Both the position numbers and the translations under genes were made by a program. Positions 51,111 to 59,822 of a DNA stretch of 64,000 bases are shown here, in pieces. Origin of the DNA: Labrenzia sp. VG12 (GTDB lineage: Bacteria > Pseudomonadota > Alphaproteobacteria > Rhizobiales > Stappiaceae); contig NZ_CP022529.1 in NCBI RefSeq assembly GCF_002237595.1, positions 3,642,501 through 3,706,500 of the forward strand, given 5' to 3'. The notes under the pieces were generated by a model. The model was not told the DNA's origin, searched no databases, and worked only from the letters and a program-made list of their open reading frames with translations. Position 1 is the stretch's first letter. Each line of letters begins with the position of its first letter.

Positions 51111-52235
51111 ATGAAACAAGATACCCCGACCTACGACCTTGAATGTGTCGACATCGCCAAGAATTTCGGCTCCTTCCAGGCCGTGAAAGGCGTCTCGTTC
51201 GACATTCCGAGCGGATCCTTCTTCTCCATTCTCGGTCCGTCCGGCTGTGGCAAGACCACCTTGATGCGCATGATTGCGGGTTTCGAGGATCCTTCCGGCG
51301 GCGACATCAAGATCAAGGGCAAGTCGGTGCTCGGCATGCCGCCCAACCGGCGCAACGTCAAGATGGTGTTCCAGCACCTGGCCCTGTTCCCGATGATGAA
51401 TGTCTACGAGAACATTGCCTATGGCCTCAGATGCGCCGGCTTCGGCAAGGATCACATCAAGCGCAAGGTGCATGACGTCCTGGAACGCATCGCCCTGCCG
51501 GATGTTGCCGAACGCGAGATCCACCAGCTCTCGGGCGGCCAGAAGCAGCGCATAGCGATCGCCCGCTGCATGGTGCTCGACCCGGACGTCCTGTTGCTCG
51601 ATGAACCGCTTGGCGCGCTGGATCTGAAGCTGCGCGAGGCCATGAAGATCGAACTGAAGCTGCTGCAGCACCAGTTCAACACCACCTTCATCTACATCAC
51701 CCATGACCAGTCGGAAGCGCTGGTGATGTCTGACAATGTCGCGATCATGAACCAGGGTGAGTTCGAGCAGATCGGCACGCCGCAGGAGCTTTACCACCAC
51801 CCGAAGACCGCCTTCGTGGCCGGGTTTGTCGGCGACAGCAACCGCTGGTCCGGGACCGTGAAAGCCAGCGACGGCAGCGGCGGCAAGGTGGAGACCGACC
51901 AGGGCCTGCCGATGAGCTTCTCCGCGGCTGCCGGCCAGCGCATCTCTGAAGGCAGCAAGGTCGAGATCTTTGTCCGCCCCGAATTCATTCACGCCGTGCG
52001 CGTGTCCGACATGGGCACATCCGGCCAGGAGGGCGACAACCAGATGGACGGCACCATCGACAGCCTGCTCTTCAACGGTGCCAACAGCCGTGTGCTGGTG
52101 CGCACCGGCAGCGGTGAACTGATTGAATCCGACGTCACGCTCACCGGAGACAATGACCTCAAGCCCGGCGAGGACGTTCGCCTCGTCTGGTCGTCGAAAC
52201 AGGCCATGTGTTTCACCCGCCCGGAGGGCGCGTGA
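51111..52235 (+). CDS. spermidine/putrescine-type ABC transporter ATPase
   Basis: 374 residues, PotA class. Walker A GPSGCGKTT, signature LSGGQKQRIAIARCM, Walker B LLLDEPLGALD and the switch His in YITHDQSEAL; a C-terminal TOBE-type domain covers about 285-370. The start lacks a clear ribosome site. The stop overlaps the next start (TGATG). Confidence 0.92.
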   Translation: MKQDTPTYDLECVDIAKNFGSFQAVKGVSFDIPSGSFFSILGPSGCGKTTLMRMIAGFEDPSGGDIKIKGKSVLGMPPNRRNVKMVFQHLALFPMMNVYENIAYGLRCAGFGKDHIKRKVHDVLERIALPDVAEREIHQLSGGQKQRIAIARCMVLDPDVLLLDEPLGALDLKLREAMKIELKLLQHQFNTTFIYITHDQSEALVMSDNVAIMNQGEFEQIGTPQELYHHPKTAFVAGFVGDSNRWSGTVKASDGSGGKVETDQGLPMSFSAAAGQRISEGSKVEIFVRPEFIHAVRVSDMGTSGQEGDNQMDGTIDSLLFNGANSRVLVRTGSGELIESDVTLTGDNDLKPGEDVRLVWSSKQAMCFTRPEGA

Positions 52236-53101
52236 TGCAGAAGGACATCAAACGTCTGACGCTGATCCTGCTGTTTGCGCCCTTTGCGCTCTGGATCGCG
52301 CTGCTGATCATCCTGCCGCATATCGGCATGGTGATCCTGTCGCTGAAGGAAAAGGTCGCCCCGCGCGTTTATGAATACAGCTTTGCCAACTATCTGGAAT
52401 TCATCAACGAGCCGATCTACTGGAACACACTTCTGCGCACCGGATCCATGTCGCTCCTGGTAACTGCCCTGGCGCTGCTGATCGGGTTTCCGATCGCCTA
52501 TTACATCGCCAAGATCGCCGGCCCGCGCGCCCGCGGCGGCCTCTTTCTGCTGTGCCTGATCCCGCTCTGGGTCTCCGACCTGATCCGCTCCTTCGGCTGG
52601 ATCCTGCTGCTGCGCGAAACCGGCGTGATCTCCAACTTCCTGCTCTGGACCGGCCTGATCGGCCAGCCGGTGGAGTTCCTCTATAATGATGCCGCCGTCA
52701 TCGTCGGCCTTGTCTATACCGTCATCCTGTTCATGATCGTGCCGCTGGTGTCCACGCTCGACGGCATGGACAACTCGATGATCGAGGCGGGCTACAATCT
52801 TGGCGGCAACGGCTTTACCGTGTTGCGCCGGATCATCATCCCTTATGCGATGCCGGGCATCGTCGCCGGCTGCATCGTCACCTTCATGCTGACGGCCGGC
52901 TCCTACCTGACCCCGATCCTGCTCGGCGGCAAGAACTCCTCCTGGTTCACTGAACAGATCTACAACCAGTTCATCACGCGGTTTAACTGGGAGGGCGGCG
53001 CGGCCTTCGGCATGCTGCTGTTGCTCTTTACATCGCTCGTCATCTGGCTCGGCCTGAAGCTGTCCGGTCAGACGCTCGCCAACACCGTCGCCAAGAGCTG
53101 A
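52235..53101 (+). CDS. spermidine/putrescine-type ABC transporter permease (PotB type)
   Basis: 288 residues from the ATG at 52235, preceded by GGAGGG and overlapping the ATPase stop. About six membrane segments. The EAA loop is EAGYNLGGNGFTVLRRIIIP, and SDLIRSFGWILLLRETGV is typical of PotB. It works with the PotC-type subunit. Confidence 0.92.
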   Translation: MQKDIKRLTLILLFAPFALWIALLIILPHIGMVILSLKEKVAPRVYEYSFANYLEFINEPIYWNTLLRTGSMSLLVTALALLIGFPIAYYIAKIAGPRARGGLFLLCLIPLWVSDLIRSFGWILLLRETGVISNFLLWTGLIGQPVEFLYNDAAVIVGLVYTVILFMIVPLVSTLDGMDNSMIEAGYNLGGNGFTVLRRIIIPYAMPGIVAGCIVTFMLTAGSYLTPILLGGKNSSWFTEQIYNQFITRFNWEGGAAFGMLLLLFTSLVIWLGLKLSGQTLANTVAKS

Positions 53102-53112
53102 GGAGGACAGAA

Positions 53113-53973
53113 ATGCTTGCGCAAAAGAAATCCTCCCCGTTCCTGCTCGGCTACCGGCTCTACGTCGTCGCCTTCTTCATCTTCCTGGCGGCGCCCCTGA
53201 TCTCGGCCGGCGCCTTTGCCTTCAACGACAGCCTGTTCCCGGCCCTGCCGTGGCAGGGCTTCACGCTGGACTGGTTCTTTTCCGACACGGAGCCCAAGCT
53301 CGGCATGTTCCATGACCGGCGCCTGCTGCAGGGGCTGTACTACTCCTTTGTCATCGCCATCTTTGTCGCCGCGCTTTCGGTCTTTGTCGGAACCACGAAC
53401 GCGTTCCTGTTCGTACGTGGCGAGTTTCCGGCCAAGAATTTCTTTTACATCCTGATGGTGGTGCCGCTGGTGATCCCGGGCGTGATCCTCGGCATCTCGA
53501 TCCTCGTGCTGGCCAGCGACACGGCAAATTACGTCGAAAACCGCTTCGACCTGGAGCTGGAATTCCTGCGCCCCGGCATCCTGCTTGTGGTCCTCGGCCA
53601 GTTCTCCTTCATCGCCACGATCACCTCGCTGGTGATCACGGCGCGGCTGAAGAAATTCGATGCCACCATGGAAGAAGCCGCCTTCAATCTCGGCGCCAGC
53701 CGGGCGCGCGTTCTGCGCACAATTACGTTGCCCTTCCTGCGGCCAGCCATGATCGCCGCCGGTATCGTCGCCTTCCTGGTCTCCTTCGAGAACTTCAACA
53801 CGACACTGTTTCTCGTCGGCTCCGAAGCGCCGCTCACGATCACCATGTATGATCGCATGGCCAAGGTCGGTTCCACACCGGTCCTCAACGCGGTCTCCTT
53901 CGTGTTGATGGTCGGCTCCGGTCTGCTGGCGCTGCTCTCCATTCTGGTCCAGCGCGACAAGTCGGCGGGGTAG
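53113..53973 (+). CDS. spermidine/putrescine-type ABC transporter permease (PotC type)
   Basis: 286 residues, about six membrane segments. The EAA loop is EEAAFNLGASRARVLRTITL. A GAGGA ribosome site precedes the ATG. It follows the PotB-type gene by 11 bp, and the GMC oxidoreductase gene starts eight bases after its stop, which ties transport to oxidation of the imported compound. Confidence 0.92.
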   Translation: MLAQKKSSPFLLGYRLYVVAFFIFLAAPLISAGAFAFNDSLFPALPWQGFTLDWFFSDTEPKLGMFHDRRLLQGLYYSFVIAIFVAALSVFVGTTNAFLFVRGEFPAKNFFYILMVVPLVIPGVILGISILVLASDTANYVENRFDLELEFLRPGILLVVLGQFSFIATITSLVITARLKKFDATMEEAAFNLGASRARVLRTITLPFLRPAMIAAGIVAFLVSFENFNTTLFLVGSEAPLTITMYDRMAKVGSTPVLNAVSFVLMVGSGLLALLSILVQRDKSAG

Positions 53974-53981
53974 GCAAGGAC

Positions 53982-55604
53982 ATGTCGGAGTATGACTTTG
54001 TCATTGTGGGCGCCGGCTCGGCGGGCGCCGTCCTGGCAGACCGCCTGTCGGAAGACGGCAAATACACTGTCTGCGTGCTGGAAGCCGGCGGGTCGGATCT
54101 GAATCTTTGGATCTGGATGCCGATCGGCTACGGCAAGGCCTTTTACAACAGATCCATCAACTGGATGTATTCCACCGAGCCGGATCCGGGGCTCAACAAC
54201 CGGTCCGGCTACTGGCCACGCGGCAAGGTGCTCGGCGGCTCCAGTTCGATCAACGCGATGGTCTATATCCGCGGTCAGCACGCGGATTTCGAGGACTGGA
54301 AAGCCATGGGCAATCCGGGCTGGGGCTGGGACGATGTCCTGCCCTATTTCAAGCGGTCCGAATGCAACGAAGACGGCGCTGACGACTTTCGCGGCGGCGA
54401 CGGCCCGCTGCACGTGTCCAGCATGACAAAGAGTGTCCATCCGCTCTGCGCACATTTTCTGGACGCCAGCGAAGACGCCGGGTTTCGCCGCAACCCGGAT
54501 TTCAACGGCAGCACGCAGGAAGGTGTCGGTCTTTACCAGATCACGGCCCGGAACGGCTTTCGCATGTCGACCGCCAGGGCGTATCTCTCGCGCGCGAAAA
54601 AACGCAAGACCGTCGACATCCTCACCAGGGCGCACACCACACGTCTTGTTCTGGAGGATGGCCGGGTCACCGGTGCCGTCTACAGCCAGGGCGGCGAAGA
54701 AAAAACGGTGCGGGCGCGGCGGGAGGTGATCCTCAGCGCAGGCGCCGTCAACTCACCACAGATTCTGATGCTGTCCGGCATCGGCGACGGTGAAACTCTC
54801 AAGGCAAAAGGAATTGCCCCGAAGGTCCACGCTCCTGCTGTCGGCCGGAACCTGCAGGACCATCTCGGCCTGGACTATCTCTACCGCTCGAAAGTGCCGA
54901 CGCTGAATCAGCAGCTCTATCCCTGGTGGGGCAAGCTTGCCCAGGGCATCCGCTATGTCCTGACACGGAGCGGCCCGCTGTCGCTCAGCGTCAATCAGGC
55001 CGGCGGGTTTGTGAAGAGCAATCCGGACTGCGAGCGGCCGAACATGCAGCTCTATTTCTCACCGGTCAGCTACACCAAGGCGCCCAAGGGCAAACGCCCG
55101 CTGATGAACCCGGACCCATTTCCCGGCTTCCTGTTGGGCATGCAGCCCACCCGTCCGACGAGCCGCGGTCATATCGGCTTGCGTTCGGCAAACCCGTTCG
55201 ACGCACCGGAAATCCACCCGAATTCCCTCAGCACCAACCACGATCTCAACGAGATGATCGAAGGCTGCAAACTCCTGCGCAAGATCGCCGCGAGCCCGGC
55301 GCTGCAGTCGGTGATCGACACGGAGATCACCCCCGGCCCCGCCGTTCAGTCGGACGAAGACATGCTGGAAGATGCGCGCAACCGCGCCTCAACCGTGTTC
55401 CACCCGGTCAGCACCTGCCGCATGGGACCGGACAGCGGCGAGAACGTGGTTGACGCGCGGCTGAAGGTCTATGGTGTCGAGGGCTTGCGTGTGGTCGACG
55501 CCTCGGTCTTTCCGACGGTCACCTCCGGCAACACCAATGCCCCGGCCATCATGGTCGGCGAGAAGGGGGCCGATCTGATCCTGGAAGACACGCGGGCAGC
55601 TTAG
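53982..55604 (+). CDS. GMC-family FAD oxidoreductase (choline dehydrogenase-like)
   Basis: 540 residues. The FAD-binding start is DFVIVGAGSAGAVLADRLSE, GMC signature 1 lies in PRGKVLGGSSSINAMVYIRG, and the C-terminal catalytic region includes HPVSTCRMGP and TSGNTNAPAIMVGE. It oxidises an alcohol group to an aldehyde. The gene is inside the polyamine-type ABC operon, so the imported substrate may be an amino alcohol or choline-like compound. True choline dehydrogenase is possible, but no betaine genes are adjacent. Confidence 0.88.
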   Translation: MSEYDFVIVGAGSAGAVLADRLSEDGKYTVCVLEAGGSDLNLWIWMPIGYGKAFYNRSINWMYSTEPDPGLNNRSGYWPRGKVLGGSSSINAMVYIRGQHADFEDWKAMGNPGWGWDDVLPYFKRSECNEDGADDFRGGDGPLHVSSMTKSVHPLCAHFLDASEDAGFRRNPDFNGSTQEGVGLYQITARNGFRMSTARAYLSRAKKRKTVDILTRAHTTRLVLEDGRVTGAVYSQGGEEKTVRARREVILSAGAVNSPQILMLSGIGDGETLKAKGIAPKVHAPAVGRNLQDHLGLDYLYRSKVPTLNQQLYPWWGKLAQGIRYVLTRSGPLSLSVNQAGGFVKSNPDCERPNMQLYFSPVSYTKAPKGKRPLMNPDPFPGFLLGMQPTRPTSRGHIGLRSANPFDAPEIHPNSLSTNHDLNEMIEGCKLLRKIAASPALQSVIDTEITPGPAVQSDEDMLEDARNRASTVFHPVSTCRMGPDSGENVVDARLKVYGVEGLRVVDASVFPTVTSGNTNAPAIMVGEKGADLILEDTRAA

Positions 55605-55612
55605 GAGATCCG

Positions 55613-56911
55613 ATGACACAGGCGTTGTTCGCAGACGGATACAAGACGACGCCCTACTGGCAGGACGTGGCACCATCTGTCCCGCTGCCCGACACGGCTC
55701 TTCCGTCGGACATCGATGTGCTGATCGTCGGCGGCGGCTATACCGGGCTGAACGCCGCCCTTCAGACCGCCGGTGTGGGCATCGGCACGCTGGTGCTGGA
55801 TGCCGAACACCCCGGCTGGGGCTGCAGTTTGCGCAATGGCGGTCAGCTTTCCACCAGCCTCAAGCCATCCTTTGCAGCCCTGACCAGGAAATACGGCATC
55901 GAGCTTGCCACGCAGCTCTGTCTCGAGGGCCAGGCGTCGCTCGACTACATGCACACCCTGGCCAGCGAAGACGGCATCGACATGGGCCTCAAGGAGGTAG
56001 GCCGCTTTCATGGCGCCCACAAGCCGCATCTGTATGACAGGCTGGCACAGGACAGCGCTGCAGGACACCCGGTCTGGACCACCGACACTTTCATGGTGCC
56101 CCGGGCCGAGATGGCCAGCGAACTCCGCACCGACGCCTATCACGGCGGCATCGTCTTTCCGCATCATTGCAGCATCGATGTCGGCACCTATCACCCCTCG
56201 CTGCTGAAAAAGGCGCTTCGCACGGGCGCAATGGTCAAGGGCGCCTGCCGGGTGCTGTCGATCGAACGCGGCTCCGGCGGCTTCAACGTCCTGACAACGG
56301 AAGGCGCGGTCAGGGCCGGCAAGGTGATCCTTGCCACCAACGGCTATTCCGGCGCCCTCTCGCCCTGGCACCAGCGCCGCCTCATCCCCATCGGTTCTTA
56401 TGTGATTGCCACCGAAGAACTGCCAAGTGACCTTGTCGACAGACTGTTCCCGACAAACAGAGTGCTCTCCGATACGCGGAAGCTCGTCTATTACTATCGC
56501 CTGTCACCAGACCGGAAACGCGTTCTCTTCGGCGGCCGCGTCTCTTTGAGCGAAACCGATCCGCGCAACAGTGCCCTCAAGCTGCACCGGGACATGACGG
56601 CTCTTTTTCCCGAACTTGAAACAACAAGGATCAGCCACGCCTGGATGGGGTTTGTCGGCTACACGTTCGACACGCTAATGCATGCCGGCGAAGACAACGG
56701 GCTTTATTTTGCCGGCGGCTATTGCGGATCGGGCGTCGGCATGGCGAGCTATCTTGGCATGCGCATCGGCCAGAAAGCGGCCGGCCTTGAGAAGGCCCCT
56801 TCGGCTTTCGAACGCATCCCCTTCCCGACCAGGCCGTTCTACACCGGCACGCCCTGGTTCCTGGCCCCCTCGGTTCTGGTCTACCGGATGCGGGACAAGT
56901 TCGGGATCTGA
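55613..56911 (+). CDS. FAD-dependent amine oxidase-like protein (PuuB/DadA family)
   Basis: 432 residues. The FAD-binding motif is DVLIVGGGYTGLNAALQTA, and CSLRNGGQLSTSLKPSF matches the conserved RNGGQ block of gamma-glutamylputrescine oxidase (PuuB) and related enzymes. The C-terminal FAD segment is FAGGYCGSGVGMASYLG. It follows the GMC gene by eight bases as the last gene of the operon. It likely oxidises a secondary amine from the imported compound; the precise substrate is not deducible. Confidence 0.85.
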   Translation: MTQALFADGYKTTPYWQDVAPSVPLPDTALPSDIDVLIVGGGYTGLNAALQTAGVGIGTLVLDAEHPGWGCSLRNGGQLSTSLKPSFAALTRKYGIELATQLCLEGQASLDYMHTLASEDGIDMGLKEVGRFHGAHKPHLYDRLAQDSAAGHPVWTTDTFMVPRAEMASELRTDAYHGGIVFPHHCSIDVGTYHPSLLKKALRTGAMVKGACRVLSIERGSGGFNVLTTEGAVRAGKVILATNGYSGALSPWHQRRLIPIGSYVIATEELPSDLVDRLFPTNRVLSDTRKLVYYYRLSPDRKRVLFGGRVSLSETDPRNSALKLHRDMTALFPELETTRISHAWMGFVGYTFDTLMHAGEDNGLYFAGGYCGSGVGMASYLGMRIGQKAAGLEKAPSAFERIPFPTRPFYTGTPWFLAPSVLVYRMRDKFGI

Positions 56912-56970
56912 GACGTCAAAGCCCCCTCACATCATCCCCCAACACCCGGCAACCGCGCCGCAAACGCGAC

Positions 56971-57075
56971 CTCATCCTGAGGAGGACCGAAAAGCCCGTC
57001 TCGAAGGATCGGCCCCTTGTCTCGGAGACAGCAGCCGATCCTTCGAGACGCGCGCAAGCTCGCTCCTCAGGATGA
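56971..57075. repeat. nested palindromic intergenic repeat
   Basis: A 105-bp element with an outer inverted repeat (TCATCCTGAGGAG at 56972-56984, CTCCTCAGGATGA at 57063-57075) and an inner one (GTCTCGAAGGATCGG at 56998-57012, CCGATCCTTCGAGAC at 57035-57049). The sequence type is widespread in alphaproteobacterial intergenic regions. It lies between two convergent genes and could end both transcripts. Confidence 0.8.
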
Positions 57076-57109
57076 AGCAGAGCATGTGGGAGAGTCGGCT
57101 GGAAAAGAC

Positions 57110-58729
57110 CTAAACCCGCGCGCCCGCGCGCATCATGTCCACGGCCTTTTCGGCGATCATCACGACGGGAGAGGCCGTGTTGCCGGAGACGATTTTCGGC
57201 ATGATCGAAGCATCGATCACACGCAGGCCCTCCAGGCCGCGAACCCGCAGTTCGGGATCGACCACCGACGCCTCATCCGCCCCCATGCGGCAGGTGCCGA
57301 CGGGGTGGAAGATGGTGGTGCCGATATCGCCGATCCTTGTCAGAAGCTCTTCGTCACTCTCGACCTTCGGTCCGGGCAGGATCTCCTCCGGTCGGTAGGC
57401 CGAAAGTGCCTTTGCGGTCATGATCTTGCGTGCCTGACGGACGGACTTGACCGCGATGTCCTTGTCCTTTTCAGACGACAGGTAGTTGAGGCGAATGTCG
57501 GGCTGCGCCCGGTTCCCCTCCTGGGTGACATGGACGGAGCCAACGCTTTCCGGCCTGAGATTGCAGACCGACATGGTGATTGCCGGGAACGGATGCAGCG
57601 GATCCCCAAGCTTGTCGGTTGACAGCGGCTGAACATGATATTCCAGGTCCGGCGTTTCCAGAGACGGGTCAGACTTGGTGAACATGCCGAACTGGCTCGG
57701 CGCCATGGACATCGGGCCGGATTGGGTCAGGGCATATTGCAGGGCGATCTTCGCCTTGCCGAACAGGCTGTTGGCCATCGTGTTGAGGGTCCTGGCGTTT
57801 TCCACCTTGTAGACCGTCCGGATCTGCAGGTGATCCTGCAGGTTCTCGCCAACACCAGCGCTTTCATGGCGCACGTCCAGACCACGCTCCTTCAGAATAT
57901 CCGGCGCACCGATACCCGACAGTTCCAGGATCTTCGGCGAATTGATCGCCCCGGCGGCGAGCAGCACTTCTCGCTCAGCCATTGCCGTCAGGCTGCGGCC
58001 CTTATGCGTGAAGCGAAGGCCTGCGACGCGTTTGCCCTCCAGAACAAGACTGTCCGTCTCCGCATGGGTGAGCACGCGCAGGTTCGGACGTTTCATGGCC
58101 GGGCGCAAAAAGCCCTTGGCGGTGTTCCAGCGCACGCCCTTCTTCTGATTGACCTCGAAGAAGCCGCTGCCCTCATTGTTGCCGTCGTTGAAATCCGCAC
58201 GCGGTTCGATCCCGAATTCCCGGGCCCCTTCCTGGACGGCCTTCAGGATGTCCCATTCAAGCCGCTGCTTGGCGACCTTCCATTCTCCGTTCTCGCCATG
58301 CATGTCGGTCTTGCCGGCATAATGGTCTTCCGATTTCAGGAAGTAGGGCAGGACGTCGTCCCAGGACCAGCCGACATTGCCAAGCTGCCGCCAGTGATCA
58401 TAGTCGGCCGCCTGGCCGCGCATGTAAATCATGCCGTTGACGGACGAGCAGCCACCCAGAACCTTGCCGCGCGGATAGACCAGGCTGCGACCGTTGAGCC
58501 CGGGCTCTGCCGCGGTTTTCATCATCCAGTCCGTGCGCGGATTGCCGATGCAATAAAGATAGCCGACCGGGATATGCACCCAGTGGTAATTGTCCGAACC
58601 GCCTGCTTCCAGCAGCAGCACCTTCACCGACGGGTCTTCCGTCAGACGGTTGGCGAGAACACAGCCGGCCGTTCCTGCCCCGACGATGATGTAGTCGTAG
58701 GTTCCATCCAATCTGTCCGGCGCGCTCAT
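57110..58729 (-). CDS. GMC-family FAD oxidoreductase (choline dehydrogenase-like), second copy
   Basis: 539 residues from the ATG at 58729, ten residues before the FAD motif YDYIIVGAGTAGCVLANRLT; an ATG at 58777 is also open and neither has a strong ribosome site. GMC signature PRGKVLGGCSSVNGMIYMRG and C-terminal HPVGTCRMGADEASV and SGNTASPVVMIAEKA are present. It is related to the enzyme encoded at 53982-55604 but not a close duplicate. It stands alone on the minus strand. An alcohol or polyethylene-glycol-type substrate is possible. Confidence 0.87.
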   Translation of the reverse strand: MSAPDRLDGTYDYIIVGAGTAGCVLANRLTEDPSVKVLLLEAGGSDNYHWVHIPVGYLYCIGNPRTDWMMKTAAEPGLNGRSLVYPRGKVLGGCSSVNGMIYMRGQAADYDHWRQLGNVGWSWDDVLPYFLKSEDHYAGKTDMHGENGEWKVAKQRLEWDILKAVQEGAREFGIEPRADFNDGNNEGSGFFEVNQKKGVRWNTAKGFLRPAMKRPNLRVLTHAETDSLVLEGKRVAGLRFTHKGRSLTAMAEREVLLAAGAINSPKILELSGIGAPDILKERGLDVRHESAGVGENLQDHLQIRTVYKVENARTLNTMANSLFGKAKIALQYALTQSGPMSMAPSQFGMFTKSDPSLETPDLEYHVQPLSTDKLGDPLHPFPAITMSVCNLRPESVGSVHVTQEGNRAQPDIRLNYLSSEKDKDIAVKSVRQARKIMTAKALSAYRPEEILPGPKVESDEELLTRIGDIGTTIFHPVGTCRMGADEASVVDPELRVRGLEGLRVIDASIMPKIVSGNTASPVVMIAEKAVDMMRAGARV

Positions 58730-58810
58730 GAAAAGTCCGTTCTGCTTCTGGGTTTTTGCGATTGTTAGTATGAGCACTCTGGGCGCCAGGAAAAAAGGTA
58801 GCCCTTGAGC

Positions 58811-59821
58811 CTAGTATCGGACAACGAGTTTTCCGATCATCGCGGCTTTTTCGATGATCCCGTGTGCCTGTTTCAGGGTCGCGGAACTCAACCCGTTCAG
58901 CACCCTGGTCTCAATTGTCGAGATCACGCCGTCTTCCACAAGGCGTGCCATGCGGGCAAGGATCTCGCCTTGTCGGTGCATGTCCGACGTGCCGAAAAGC
59001 GAGCGAGTGAACATCAGTTCCCACATCAGCGCGGCGGATTTTCCCTGCAGTTTGGAAATGTCGAGCGTGTCCGGTGTCTCGACAATCGTGCCGATCCGTC
59101 CCTGCGGCGCGATCAGCTCGCACATGGCGTCCCAGTGCTGGGCCGTATCGGCGTATTGCACGATATAGTCGACATGCTCAAACCCGGCGGCACGTGTGCT
59201 CGCAACGAGATCACGGTGATCGACGACGTGATGGGCGCCCATCTTGCAGCACCAGTCGGCTGATTCCGGTCTGGACGCCGTCGCAATCACCGTTGCATTC
59301 GTCAGCTTGCGGGCGATCTGGGTCGTCACCGATCCGACACCGCCCGCGCCACCGATCACAAGCAGCGTGAAAGGCCGTTCATCCGACGGCACTTGAAGCC
59401 GTGAGAACAGCATCTCCCAGGCGGTCAGGCTGACCAGAGGCATGGAGGCAGCTGCCTCAGGCGATGTACCTTTCGGGGCCTTCGATACGATCCGATGATC
59501 GACGCATTGCATCTCGCCATAGGAGCCGGGCCGATTGGCATCGCCCGCATACCAGACGCGATCACCCGGCTCAAAACCGGTCACCGCGCTGCCGCAGCTC
59601 TTGACGATACCGACGGCGTCATAGCCGAGCACAAAGGGCGTTCCATGCGGCTTTTCAGCCGCTGTCCGCACCCGGCGTTTGGCGTCAGCCGGATTGACCG
59701 AAACACCTTCAACGGAGACCAGAAGGTCCGTCTCTCCCGGCACGGGATCGTCGAGCAGGACATCCAGGAGGCTCTCGGCATCCGTAATCGCCAGCGATTT
59801 GTAGAACCCTACGGCTTTCAT
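58811..59821 (-). CDS. MDR-family dehydrogenase/quinone oxidoreductase (YhdH/zinc-ADH-like)
   Basis: 336 residues from the ATG at 59821, next to the kinase stop. GroES-like N-terminal domain (SVNPADAKRRV, LGYDAVGIV) and a Rossmann domain with VIGGAGGVGSVTTQIARKL. The structural and catalytic cysteine clusters of zinc alcohol dehydrogenases are absent, so a zinc-independent quinone-oxidoreductase-type reductase is likely. It is the last gene of the polyol operon. Confidence 0.83.
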   Translation of the reverse strand: MKAVGFYKSLAITDAESLLDVLLDDPVPGETDLLVSVEGVSVNPADAKRRVRTAAEKPHGTPFVLGYDAVGIVKSCGSAVTGFEPGDRVWYAGDANRPGSYGEMQCVDHRIVSKAPKGTSPEAAASMPLVSLTAWEMLFSRLQVPSDERPFTLLVIGGAGGVGSVTTQIARKLTNATVIATASRPESADWCCKMGAHHVVDHRDLVASTRAAGFEHVDYIVQYADTAQHWDAMCELIAPQGRIGTIVETPDTLDISKLQGKSAALMWELMFTRSLFGTSDMHRQGEILARMARLVEDGVISTIETRVLNGLSSATLKQAHGIIEKAAMIGKLVVRY

Positions 59822-59822
59822 G

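Noticed and set aside
53982..58729. The two GMC oxidoreductases as a recent duplication
   Set aside because: They share only family-level motifs, differ in length and in most of the middle region, and lie on opposite strands, so an old divergence is more likely.
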